Assembly (NCBI GenBank): GCA_041487495.1
Contig: JBGPNN010000004.1
Location: 1-35,389 of the forward strand
DNA: 35,389 nt
Direction of reading: 5' to 3'
Source of the DNA: JBGPNN01 sp041487495
Lineage (GTDB): Bacteria > Sysuimicrobiota > Sysuimicrobiia > Sysuimicrobiales > Humicultoraceae
The position numbers and the translations under genes were made by a program. Shown here one piece after another: positions 8,207 to 16,076 of the stretch. The notes below the pieces were generated by a model. It was not told where the DNA came from, made no database searches, and worked only from the letters and a program-made list of their open reading frames with translations. Within the stretch, counting starts at the first letter, position 1; each line of letters opens with the position of its first letter.

Positions 8207-9541
8207 TCACTGGACCGCGCGGCCCGCGCCCTCGTGGGCCGTCTTGCGCCAGTCGCGGGCACCGGTAACGGCGCCGTAGATGTACCGGCGAATGGCCATC
8301 GGCACGATCACGAGGGTGTGGAATGAGAAGAGCGTCCAGCGGACCATCACTCCCGCAAGGCGGCCGGGATGCGCGCCGGCCTCCGCGGTAATCGACGCCA
8401 GCAATGCGCCCGTGAGAATCGCCGAGGCCGTCGCCATCACGCCCGTGGGCACTCCAATAAACACGACGGTCTCGTGGAACGCGCCGATCAGAGCATACGT
8501 GTAGCCGGTCAAGACCGCGAGCGCACTCACCAGCGACCCCGATAGAAAGAACAGCATATCCGCCTTCCGCAGCAGCGGGAGACGGGCCAGCAGGACTTCG
8601 GGCAGGTAGTCGCCCAGGCACAGCAGCGCGCCCTCAAACCAGCGCTCGCGCTGGCGCAGCAGGTCGCGGAGGGTCACGACACCCTCTTCCCAGATCTCGG
8701 CTTCGTAACAGTAACGGATCTCCCACCCGGCGAGGGTCAGCCGCACCGACAGGTCGATGTCCTCGGTTAAGGCGCCCTCGTTCCATCCGCCGACGGCCCG
8801 CAGCGCTCCACGCTTCACGATCAAGCCATTGCCCGCGAGGCACACGAACGCCCCGACCGCCTGCCGGGCCCGCTGGAGCAGTGTCTGGAAGATCCGGTAC
8901 TCGTCCTCCTGGAAGCGCGTCAGGAGGTTGCGGCGAGCATTATCGATCAACCGGCGCCCCTGTACCGCGGCGACTTTCGGGTCCGCCAGGTATGGCACCA
9001 TTCGCGCGATGATGTCGGGTCCCACTCGGGCATCGGCGTCGAAGACCGCGATCAGGTCTCCGCGGCCGTGGGCGATCCCGGCTTCCAGCGCGGACGCCTT
9101 GCCGATACTGCCGGGGAGAGTCCGCACGACGGTGAAGGACAGTTCGGGTTGGAGCCGCGCCAACAATTCGCTCGTGCCGTCAGTGGACCAATCGTCGACA
9201 ACGATGACCTCGATGCCCCCCGTGTACCGCTGGCCGCACGAGGTGCGAACCGCCTCTTCGATCACCCGCACCTCGTTCTTGGCTGGGATGATGATGCTCA
9301 CGAAGGGGAGTTCGGCCCATCGGCCGGCGGATGGCCGCCGGCGCAGCAGGCTGAACAGCAGGATGGCACCGCCAAAGACGGCCAGGATCAGGAACAGGTA
9401 CTGCAGCCAGACCAGGTGCACGACGTAATAACGGAACCACAGCGCATCTCGATACGTGATGCTCTGGATCACGGCGGCCACCCAAAGCGCGGCCAGCGTG
9501 CCGAGGATGACGTGGCGGACAGCCGGGGAGCGGGCAGGCAT
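8207..9541 (-). CDS. Membrane-bound GT2 glycosyltransferase (BcsA/NodC-like architecture)
   Basis: The 444-aa protein has two N-terminal membrane helices (about 10-28 and 42-66), a cytosolic GT2 domain and about three C-terminal helices. The processive-type signature is complete: VVDDWSTDG (114-122), DAD (168-170), TED (259-261) and QRERW (297-301). Such enzymes use UDP-sugars to build or extrude beta-linked polysaccharide or make glycolipid; the sugar cannot be told from sequence. ATG 9541 starts one base after the mtnA stop, so the two are co-transcribed. An upstream ATG at 9589 would overlap mtnA and lacks a ribosome site. No accessory export protein such as BcsB or a TPR partner lies nearby. 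Confidence 0.88.
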   Translation of the reverse strand: MPARSPAVRHVILGTLAALWVAAVIQSITYRDALWFRYYVVHLVWLQYLFLILAVFGGAILLFSLLRRRPSAGRWAELPFVSIIIPAKNEVRVIEEAVRTSCGQRYTGGIEVIVVDDWSTDGTSELLARLQPELSFTVVRTLPGSIGKASALEAGIAHGRGDLIAVFDADARVGPDIIARMVPYLADPKVAAVQGRRLIDNARRNLLTRFQEDEYRIFQTLLQRARQAVGAFVCLAGNGLIVKRGALRAVGGWNEGALTEDIDLSVRLTLAGWEIRYCYEAEIWEEGVVTLRDLLRQRERWFEGALLCLGDYLPEVLLARLPLLRKADMLFFLSGSLVSALAVLTGYTYALIGAFHETVVFIGVPTGVMATASAILTGALLASITAEAGAHPGRLAGVMVRWTLFSFHTLVIVPMAIRRYIYGAVTGARDWRKTAHEGAGRAVQ

Positions 9542-9542
9542 G

Positions 9543-10583
9543 TTACCGGCGGACGCCGGCGGCCACCAGACCGGCAAGGCGCCGTTCATAGGGAGGATGC
9601 GCCACGCCGGCTTCAGTGACGATCGCCGTGATCAGGCGGGCCGGCGTGACGTCGAAGGCCGGATTGCGCGCCGTCACACCCTCTGGGGCGATGCGCCGTC
9701 CTCCGGCATGCGTGACTTCGGCGGGTGGGCGCTCTTCGATAGGGATCGCGGCTCCTGACGGCATGCTGAGATCGATGGTCGAGGTCGGCGCGGCCACGAG
9801 GAACTGGATGTCGTGCGCGCGCGCCAGGACCGCGAGCGTGTACGTCCCGATCTTGTTGGCCACGTCGCCATTGGCCGCGATGCGGTCCGCGCCCACGATC
9901 ACGCGGTCGATCTCAGCACGCGCCATCAGCGCGCCGGCCGCATTGTCGGTGATCAGCGTGAATGGGATGCCGTAGGTTTTCAACTCCCAGGCGGTCAACC
10001 GCGCACCCTGCAGCACCGGCCTGGTCTCGCAGGCCACGACGTGGATACCCTTGCCGGCCTCGTGCGCCGCGCGCAGGATACCAAACGCCGTCCCAAAGCC
10101 CGCCGTCGCGAGTCCCCCGGTGTGGCAGTACGTGAGCACCCGCTCTCCGGGCCGTATCTGCTCGTCGCCAAGTCGTCCGATCGCCAGGTTGGCCGCCTGA
10201 TCCTCGGCCGCGATGGCGTCGGCCTCAGCGGCCAGACCCGCGGCACGCGCCGCGGGATCGTGAATCCGCCGCGCCAGGGAGAGCATGCGGTCAACGGCCC
10301 AGCGGAGGTTGACGGCAGTCGGACGCGTAGCGGTCAACTGCACCGCGGCCGTCTCGACGGCGGCCAGCGCCTGGTCAGGCACCGCAGAGACGACCTGCGA
10401 CGCGGCCATCGCGATGCCGTACGCCGCGGTCACCCCAATGGCCGGTGCACCGCGGATGCGCAGGCTGCGTATGGCCTCGGCCAGTGCTTCGGTCGTTCTG
10501 CAGGTAACGATGACGGTCTCATCGGGAAGTCGGGTTTGGTCAACGAAACAGACGGCGCCGTTCTCGAACCACACCGTCCTCAC
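9543..10583 (-). CDS. mtnA: MtnA, methylthioribose-1-phosphate isomerase
   Basis: The 346-aa protein belongs to the MtnA/eIF2B-alpha-like family. RIRGAPAIG (43-50), TYCHTGGLAT (151-160) with probable catalytic C153, and GADRIAANGDVANK (231-244) with probable catalytic D233 are all present. This pattern separates MtnA from translation-factor relatives. It converts methylthioribose-1-phosphate to methylthioribulose-1-phosphate in methionine or methylthioadenosine salvage. The start is GTG 10583, 17 nt after sepF, without an obvious ribosome site. No other mtn gene is present, but the upstream yfiH product could supply the substrate (see findings). Cytosolic. Confidence 0.93.
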   Translation of the reverse strand: MRTVWFENGAVCFVDQTRLPDETVIVTCRTTEALAEAIRSLRIRGAPAIGVTAAYGIAMAASQVVSAVPDQALAAVETAAVQLTATRPTAVNLRWAVDRMLSLARRIHDPAARAAGLAAEADAIAAEDQAANLAIGRLGDEQIRPGERVLTYCHTGGLATAGFGTAFGILRAAHEAGKGIHVVACETRPVLQGARLTAWELKTYGIPFTLITDNAAGALMARAEIDRVIVGADRIAANGDVANKIGTYTLAVLARAHDIQFLVAAPTSTIDLSMPSGAAIPIEERPPAEVTHAGGRRIAPEGVTARNPAFDVTPARLITAIVTEAGVAHPPYERRLAGLVAAGVRR

Positions 10584-10600
10584 GGCTCGCGCCCGCAGAC

Positions 10601-10996
10601 TCAGACCATCGGGAACAGCGCTCGCGGGCCATCCTGCGACGCCTCGGCCAGCACTGTCACCGTGCTTGGGGTGAAAAGGAAGATCTCCTCGCCGACCCGC
10701 TGCATCTGGCCGTCCACCGCGTAGGTCACACCACAGGTGAAGTCCACGATCCGCTTGGCCAGTTCCCGGTCGGTATCCTTGAGGTTGACGATGACCGGCC
10801 GCCGGGCCTTCAGATGATCGGCCCCCGCGCGGGCCTCGTCGAAGCTTCTCGGTTCCAGCACCACGATCTCCATGGGCCGGTTCGTGTGGAGACTGAACAC
10901 CGGTCCCCGGCGGCGCCGTGGCTCCTCTTCAGGAGCACCCTCGGCTTCGTCCTCGGTGAAACCCAGAAACGACCATAGCCGCTGCATCCCGCTCAC
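10601..10996 (-). CDS. sepF: SepF, cell division protein
   Basis: The 131-aa protein begins MSGMQRLWSFLGF, a short amphipathic membrane-binding segment. An acidic then Arg-rich linker follows (about residues 14-30), and then a SepF/YlmF domain with EIVVLEPRSFDEA, VIVNLKDTD and RIVDFTCGVTYAVDG. SepF tethers FtsZ to the membrane and organises the septum. GTG 10996 is preferred because GGGAGG lies at correct spacing; ATG 10987 is a close alternative. It follows yggS by 62 nt, the ylmE-sepF order of Bacillota, and both FtsA and SepF are encoded in this window. YlmG and YlmH, which normally follow, are absent and mtnA takes their place. Confidence 0.95.
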   Translation of the reverse strand: MSGMQRLWSFLGFTEDEAEGAPEEEPRRRRGPVFSLHTNRPMEIVVLEPRSFDEARAGADHLKARRPVIVNLKDTDRELAKRIVDFTCGVTYAVDGQMQRVGEEIFLFTPSTVTVLAEASQDGPRALFPMV

Positions 10997-11058
10997 ATCA
11001 CACCTCCCGCTGTCCCTCCCCTCCCTGGATCTGGCCTCTCCCGTGGCCGTTGTCACAC

Positions 11059-11745
11059 TCAGGTTCTTCGCTCGCCGAAGATCGCGCGCCCGATGCGGAC
11101 CATCGTGGCGCCTTCCTCAATCGCCACTTCGAAATCGTCAGACATGCCCATCGACAGTTCGCCGAACGCCTCGCCCACCAGGCGCTGCAGACGGGTGCGC
11201 AGTTCCCGCAGCGCGCGGAACATCGGCCGCACCGCCTGCGGGTCCGCAGCAATCGGCGCCACGGTCATCAGCCCGAGCGGCTGCAGCCGGTCGAACGGCG
11301 CGAGCGCTTGAACGAAGTCCTCAACCGCATCCGGGGCGACACCGAACTTGCTGGCCTCGCCACCGATGTTCACCTCAACCAGCACCGAGACCCGCTGGCC
11401 CGTCGCCCGCCCGGCCCGATCGAGGGTCTGCGCAAGCGCCACGGAGTCGAGCGACTGAATCACGGCAAACGGCCCAACCGCGGCTCGGGCCTTGTTGCGC
11501 TGCAGATGACCGATCAGGTGCCATCGCGGTCCCGGACCGACGGCACCGATCTTCGGCAACGCCTCTTGGACACGGTTCTCGCCGAAATCGCCCAACCCGG
11601 CCACCACAGCGGCCCGTATCCGATCGGCCTCGACCGATTTCGTGGCACCAATCAGCCTGACCGAGACCGGATCGCGCCCTGCCCGCATCGCGGCGTCGGC
11701 GATGCGTTGCCGGACGACCGTGAGCCGTTCTTCCACACCCGACAC
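11059..11745 (-). CDS. yggS: YggS/YlmE-family PLP-binding homeostasis protein
   Basis: The 228-aa product is a single-domain fold-type III PLP protein. RLIGATKSVEADRIR (30-44) carries the PLP-binding lysine at K36. DFGENRVQEA, WHLIGHLQRNKAR, GLMTVAP and LSMGMSDDFEVAI are family motifs, with RIGRAIFGER at the end. Family members buffer pyridoxal phosphate and have no proven catalytic role. GTG 11745 starts 44 nt after the yfiH stop; GTG 11736 is also possible and neither has a strong ribosome site. Longer starts run into yfiH and are not family-like. The yfiH-yggS-sepF order is the classical ylmD-ylmE-ylmF order. Confidence 0.92.
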   Translation of the reverse strand: MSGVEERLTVVRQRIADAAMRAGRDPVSVRLIGATKSVEADRIRAAVVAGLGDFGENRVQEALPKIGAVGPGPRWHLIGHLQRNKARAAVGPFAVIQSLDSVALAQTLDRAGRATGQRVSVLVEVNIGGEASKFGVAPDAVEDFVQALAPFDRLQPLGLMTVAPIAADPQAVRPMFRALRELRTRLQRLVGEAFGELSMGMSDDFEVAIEEGATMVRIGRAIFGERRT

Positions 11746-11789
11746 GCCAGACTGGTATTCGGGCAAGGAACCTGGAATCCCTTGCGAGT

Positions 11790-12599
11790 CTACTGTGAGC
11801 GGGGAGCGATGAGCGCGGCCATGTGGCCCGTCTTGCCATCGCGCCGGTGAGAGAAGAACAGCTCGGCGTGGTGCGACGTACACAGCCCCACGCGAGCGAT
11901 GCCCTCGGGCGGGAGGCCCGCAGCTTCCAGTTGCCGGGAGTTGGCCTCCCAGAGATCGAGATGCCAATGACCCGGGCGTCCGCGCACGAACACGTCGTCC
12001 CGCCACGGCCATGCCGCAAAACTGTCGAAGACGGGCGCATCGACCTCATAGCAGCACGGGCCGATGGCCGGGCCGATGGCCGCGACGACGTCTTGCGGGT
12101 CGCTGCCACAGACCCCGCGCATGGCCGCGACCGCCGCCTGAACGGCACCCGCTGCCGTCCCCCGCCATCCGCTGTGCACCGCGGCCACCGCACCCCCGCG
12201 CGCATCAGCGAGCAGCACAGGTACGCAGTCGGCGCAGTGCACCGCCAGCACGACCCGCGGATCGCGCGACAGGATCCCATCCGCGCCTGCCAGCGTTCTC
12301 CCGCGATCGGCCGCGGTCGCTACGGCGATCTCGCGGCCGTGGACCTGCGTGGCTTCCACGTGGTCGTCCGGGCTGCGGCCCAGCGCGGCGAGCACCCGCG
12401 CCCGGTTCGCGGCGACGTGCGACGGCGTGTCGCCGACGCCGCGGCTCAGATTGAGGGTGTCAAAAGGCGGGGCGCTCGTCCCGCCGCTCCGGGTCGTGAA
12501 CGCGTGGGCGACACCTAGCGCCTCCAGCCGGTTCGCGAGCAGCAGGCGGAGTCCCTGACGCGCCTCCCACCGCCAGCCGTGCGGCGGTTCGGGGATCAC
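11790..12599 (-). CDS. pgeF: YfiH/YlmD (LACC1-like) multicopper-fold purine nucleoside enzyme / PgeF
   Basis: The 269-aa protein has the whole YfiH family pattern: FTTRSGG (34-40), ATQVHG with H87, HCADCVPVLL (121-130) with C125, VHSGWRGTAAG with H142, GPAIGPCCYEV (176-186) and FFSHRRDGKTGH (248-259). H87, C125 and H142 are the expected metal ligands. For LACC1/FAMIN and bacterial YlmD relatives, phosphorolysis of purine nucleosides including methylthioadenosine has been reported; E. coli YfiH (PgeF) is linked to peptidoglycan fidelity. Both roles fit this context. The GTG start overlaps the phnE TGA by 4 nt, with AGAAGG upstream, so it is translated with the transporter genes. I prefer a cytosolic nucleoside-phosphorylase role. 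Confidence 0.92.
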   Translation of the reverse strand: MIPEPPHGWRWEARQGLRLLLANRLEALGVAHAFTTRSGGTSAPPFDTLNLSRGVGDTPSHVAANRARVLAALGRSPDDHVEATQVHGREIAVATAADRGRTLAGADGILSRDPRVVLAVHCADCVPVLLADARGGAVAAVHSGWRGTAAGAVQAAVAAMRGVCGSDPQDVVAAIGPAIGPCCYEVDAPVFDSFAAWPWRDDVFVRGRPGHWHLDLWEANSRQLEAAGLPPEGIARVGLCTSHHAELFFSHRRDGKTGHMAALIAPRSQ

Positions 12600-13759
12600 A
12601 CGACCTTCTGGCGCACTACGGAACTCAGATAGTCCATGATGGCGACCACCAGCGTGATGGCCCAGATCGCGGTGGCCGCCTGGCGCCATTGCAGGAGGTT
12701 GATGTACTGGATCAGCAGGAACCCCAGGCCCCCGCCCCCCACGAACCCGATCACCGTAGACATGCGCACGTTGATGTCCCACCGGTAGATCGTGAACGCG
12801 ATAAACGGCGGCACGATCTGGGGCACGACCGCATACCGGACGACCTGCAGCATGGAGGCACCGGTCGCCGTGATCGCCTCGATCGGGCCGGGATCGATCG
12901 ATTCAATTTGCTCGGAGTACAGCTTGCCCAACGACGCGATTGAGTGCACTGCAAGCGCCATCACCCCGGCAAACGGCCCGATCCCGACCCACACGGCGAA
13001 GACCGTCGCCATGACCAGGGGCTCGATCGACCGCGTGATATTGAAGAAGGTGCGGACGAGATAGTACATCGAGAGGCTGAGCGTGCTGCGCGACATCAAG
13101 TTCTTCGCCCCGAGGAATGAGAGCGGCACCGCGAACACGAGCGCGAGAGTCGTGCCCATCAAGGCCAGGAAGATCGTTTCGACCATGCGGAACAGGGTGA
13201 GCCGAAGGGCGTTGCTGGGCACCAGCCGGGTCCCCTCCAGCAACACCCGCGCCACCACGTGGTGCGCCGTCCCGATGACGTCCGGGACCGTGATGGTGGT
13301 CTCGAAGCGGCCGGACGCGTCGGTCGTGGCCCGACCAATCGTCGCCGTCGATCCGGCTTGATCGCGCCAGATCACCTCGACGGGCCGCGTGGAGGCAAAT
13401 CCGTCGCCGACCACGGTGATGCGCTCGCCGATTTTCGCGGACGTCGCGCTGAGGGCGAGCCGGCCGGGTCCGCGTAGCTCAGATGGCGGTGCAACCGTCC
13501 CATCTAGACCGATTCCCGCGTCGTTGACCTGCGTCAGTTGTTCGCGGGCGATCAGGTCCGGCCGAATCAGGTCGATCATCAGCGGCCTGGCCAGCGACCA
13601 CTTTGTCGCCAACTCCACCAGGTTGATCTGCGTCACTTTCCAGCCGTAGGCATAGATGAGCAAGAGGACGACCAGCCAGACCAGCACGCGCAGGGCACCC
13701 AGCCCGGGCCGGGGCAGCTCAGGCGCGCGGGGCAGCGGGGTTGCGGCGTTCTGCCGCAT
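12596..13759 (-). CDS. phnE: PhnE-type ABC transporter permease with an inserted Ig-like periplasmic domain
   Basis: The 387-aa protein has one N-terminal helix (about 21-40), then a long extracytoplasmic stretch and a normal PhnE core from about residue 190. That core includes the EAA-type loop SLGKLYSEQIESIDPGPIEA. The stretch between contains a beta-rich module (about 98-185: LALSATSAKIGERITVVGDG, then a Gly/Thr-rich strand pattern) resembling IPT/TIG or other Ig-like folds. Ordinary PhnE proteins are about 260-280 aa and lack it. The protein forms the membrane channel of a phosphonate/phosphite-type importer. ATG 13759 overlaps the phnC stop (ATGA), and its own stop overlaps the yfiH GTG. 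Confidence 0.85.
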   Translation of the reverse strand: MRQNAATPLPRAPELPRPGLGALRVLVWLVVLLLIYAYGWKVTQINLVELATKWSLARPLMIDLIRPDLIAREQLTQVNDAGIGLDGTVAPPSELRGPGRLALSATSAKIGERITVVGDGFASTRPVEVIWRDQAGSTATIGRATTDASGRFETTITVPDVIGTAHHVVARVLLEGTRLVPSNALRLTLFRMVETIFLALMGTTLALVFAVPLSFLGAKNLMSRSTLSLSMYYLVRTFFNITRSIEPLVMATVFAVWVGIGPFAGVMALAVHSIASLGKLYSEQIESIDPGPIEAITATGASMLQVVRYAVVPQIVPPFIAFTIYRWDINVRMSTVIGFVGGGGLGFLLIQYINLLQWRQAATAIWAITLVVAIMDYLSSVVRQKVV

Positions 13760-14529
13760 CAGGTGATCTCCACCTCGACGGCCTCCTCACCGTAGATCTC
13801 TTTGAAACGGCGCTCGTCGATATCGGCCGGCAAACCGTCGAACAAAATCTGCCCAGCCTTCAACGCCACGACGCGGGTTCCGTACCGGCGGGCCAGACTG
13901 AGAAAATGGAGGCTACACATCACCGTGATTCCATCGCGGCGGTTGAGGTCTTCCACGTATTTCAGCACCGAGTGTGAGGTCGCGGGGTCCAGACTCGCGA
14001 CGGGTTCGTCGGCCAGGATGAGCTTGGGGTCTTGCATGAGCGCGCGGGCGATGCCGACCCGCTGCTGCTGGCCGCCGGAGAGTTGGTCGGCCCGCGTGTA
14101 CGCCTTCTCACGAATGCCCACCGTGGCCAGGTGTCCCATGGCCTGCTCGCGGAGGTCCCGGGGGAAGTAGTTGGTCAGGGCCCAGGCCGCGGGCAGGTAG
14201 CCCAGCCGTCCGGAGAGCACGTTCGTCAGGACCGACGTGCGCTTGACAAGGTTGAACTGCTGGAAGATCATCGCGATCTGGCGACGCATCTGCCGCATCT
14301 GCTCCGGCCGCAGCGTCGTGATCTCGACGTCATCGACGAAAATCTTGCCCGAGGTCGGCTCGATCAAGCGGTTGATACACCGCATCAACGTCGACTTACC
14401 GGAGCCTGACAGCCCGATGATCACGAGGAAGTCGCCGGGCTTCACGGACAGGGTGATGTCCGTGAGCGCCTTCGTGCCGTCCGCATACACCTTCGTCAGA
14501 TGCTCAAGCCTGACGGCGGCACCGCGCAC
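13759..14529 (-). CDS. phnC: PhnC-type ABC transporter ATP-binding protein
   Basis: The 256-aa ATPase has Walker A GLSGSGKST (about 39-47), a Q-loop in AMIFQQFNLV, signature LSGGQQQRVGIARAL, Walker B LILADEPVASLD and a switch histidine in MCSLHFLSLA. The QQFNLVKRTSVLTNVL segment is characteristic of PhnC. It powers import through PhnE. GTG 14529 is preceded by GAGGTGA at good spacing. The gene is 35 nt after phnD and overlaps phnE by 4 nt. The substrate class (phosphonate, phosphite or another phosphorylated compound) is not settled by the ATPase. Confidence 0.92.
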   Translation of the reverse strand: MRGAAVRLEHLTKVYADGTKALTDITLSVKPGDFLVIIGLSGSGKSTLMRCINRLIEPTSGKIFVDDVEITTLRPEQMRQMRRQIAMIFQQFNLVKRTSVLTNVLSGRLGYLPAAWALTNYFPRDLREQAMGHLATVGIREKAYTRADQLSGGQQQRVGIARALMQDPKLILADEPVASLDPATSHSVLKYVEDLNRRDGITVMCSLHFLSLARRYGTRVVALKAGQILFDGLPADIDERRFKEIYGEEAVEVEIT

Positions 14530-14564
14530 CGGTCACCTCAATGACGCGAGGGCCAACGCCCCCG

Positions 14565-15521
14565 TTAACGCCGCAGCATCTCTTCCAGGTTGAGACCCAG
14601 GAACTTTGCGGCGTCCCGGATCGGCTGGAAGTATTCATCGAAGGATTTCAGCTTGGACTGTTTGTGGGTCGTCGTCAACGAGTTGAAGTCGGCGAAACCC
14701 TGGATCTGGTAGAGCCGGTCCAGCGTCTCCTTGCCCGGCGCCGTCTCGGCGATACGGAACAACGCCTTGGTCGTACGCTCCTTCACGTCGTCCGGAAGGT
14801 CGCGGCGGAAGGTCACGGTGTCGTTGGGAATCGGGTCGGTGTACATCAACACCTTCACCTTGTCCTTGACGTCCGGGTACTGCCGAATGACGGTCGTGCG
14901 GGCGTCGCTGAAGACCTCGTCGCCGAAGGACGCGCCCGCGTCCACCGATCCGGTGTAGATGGCCAGAACGACACGGTCGTGCCCGCCGGCAAACAGCACC
15001 TGGCTGAAGAACCGGTCCGGATCGATCCCGTTCTTCTTCAGCAGCGCCGCCGGGAACAGATACCCAGACGCCGATGTCGGCGTGACGAACGCAAACCGCT
15101 TGCCACGCAGATCAGTGAGTGCTTTGATGTTCAGATCGGCCTTGTAGATGATTTGGGATTTGTAGTAGGGGAGGTTGGCGCGGACGCTCACCAGCCGGAC
15201 GTCGGCCCCACACTTCTGGTTGGCCAGCACGTACGCGAACGGTGCCAGGAACGCGATGTCGACTCTGCCCGCACAGAGGGCCTCAATCGTCGCCACGTAG
15301 CTGGTGGGCACCTCGGTGCGGATCTTGTACCCGGTCGCCACTTCGAGCATCCTACCCAGCGTACTGCCCGTTTCGAGCACCCTCTGGGTATCCTGAGAGG
15401 GTACAAACGCGAGCACCAGGCTCGTCTCTCCGGCCGCGGGCTGCAGGCGCCACCCCGCCCCGCCGAGAACCAGCACCATCACTGCGCCGATCGCCATGGC
15501 GTACCGCAGTCGTGTCAGCAT
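14565..15521 (-). CDS. phnD: PhnD-like periplasmic substrate-binding protein
   Basis: The 318-aa protein has a signal peptide (about 1-31, with a hydrophobic core AIGAVMVLVLGGAGW) and a PhnD/SsuA-type binding fold. Family features are LVLAFVPSQDTQRVLETG, the IEALCAGRVDIAFLAPFAYVL region and TSASGYLFPAALLKKNGIDP. It should capture the solute for PhnC-PhnE. There is no lipobox cysteine after the signal, so it is probably soluble or anchored by an uncleaved helix. GGAGGTGAAAG before ATG 15521 makes the start secure. It is 27 nt downstream of the secreted-protein gene. The ligand is unknown; no C-P lyase or phosphite dehydrogenase gene is in the window. Confidence 0.88.
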   Translation of the reverse strand: MLTRLRYAMAIGAVMVLVLGGAGWRLQPAAGETSLVLAFVPSQDTQRVLETGSTLGRMLEVATGYKIRTEVPTSYVATIEALCAGRVDIAFLAPFAYVLANQKCGADVRLVSVRANLPYYKSQIIYKADLNIKALTDLRGKRFAFVTPTSASGYLFPAALLKKNGIDPDRFFSQVLFAGGHDRVVLAIYTGSVDAGASFGDEVFSDARTTVIRQYPDVKDKVKVLMYTDPIPNDTVTFRRDLPDDVKERTTKALFRIAETAPGKETLDRLYQIQGFADFNSLTTTHKQSKLKSFDEYFQPIRDAAKFLGLNLEEMLRR

Positions 15522-15548
15522 CTTTCACCTCCGAAGAGACGGGCCGTG

Positions 15549-16076
15549 CTACTTCTTGGGCACAACCGTCACGGCCGTAACCCGACCCGCGTCGCCCTCG
15601 ACGCGGAACCGCGCACCCTGGCCTTCGTAGTAGAACATCACGGCGCCGCGGCCCAGGCCCGACATGCGCTCCGGCGCGCCGTACTCTTTGAGCAGATCCT
15701 TGTAGGTGGAGTTGCCCAGCGCGATGCCCTTGCTCGTCACAAACCGTGCGTGGTCGGTAAAGATGAAATCGACGCCACCGGCCTCGGCCTGTCGCTTCGT
15801 CCAGGACACGACCAGGACCGACCGATCACCCTGTGGGTAGACCCAATAGACATTGAGGCCGCCGTCGCCGCCGCGGTCGTTTGAGATCTCATCGGGCATC
15901 CCCAGGCGGTTGAGGACCTGCGGCTGGTTCATGCCGATCTGAATGTCGCCGACCGCGTGTCCGGGGACGATGATCCAGTTCGCCGGCTGCGCCGGGTTCT
16001 GTGCGGGCTGCGCGCTAACGGAAAGTGTCGCCGCGAACAGAACGAGCAGGCTGATCCCAAGTGTCCACCGCACCAT
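15549..16076 (-). CDS. Secreted hypothetical protein with two BamE/SmpA-like repeats
   Basis: The 175-aa product starts MVRWTLGISLLVLFAATLSV, a classical signal peptide with a likely cut after AQA-like residues near 23-25. No lipobox Cys is seen. The mature part has two related segments, VGDIQIGMNQPQVLNRLGMP and GIALGNSTYKDLLKEYGAPE, separated by beta-strand-like sequence. This 'IxxGxxxxxVxxxxGxP' pattern is typical of BamE/SmpA and related small envelope domains. The start has GAGGGGGG 8 nt upstream. It is probably the first gene of the operon running through phnDCE to the GT2 gene. It might be an accessory binding protein for that transporter; that is a guess. Confidence 0.7.
   Translation of the reverse strand: MVRWTLGISLLVLFAATLSVSAQPAQNPAQPANWIIVPGHAVGDIQIGMNQPQVLNRLGMPDEISNDRGGDGGLNVYWVYPQGDRSVLVVSWTKRQAEAGGVDFIFTDHARFVTSKGIALGNSTYKDLLKEYGAPERMSGLGRGAVMFYYEGQGARFRVEGDAGRVTAVTVVPKK

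Noticed and set aside
11746..12012. Extended start for yggS inside yfiH
   Set aside because: Not family-like; YggS homology starts around GTG 11745.
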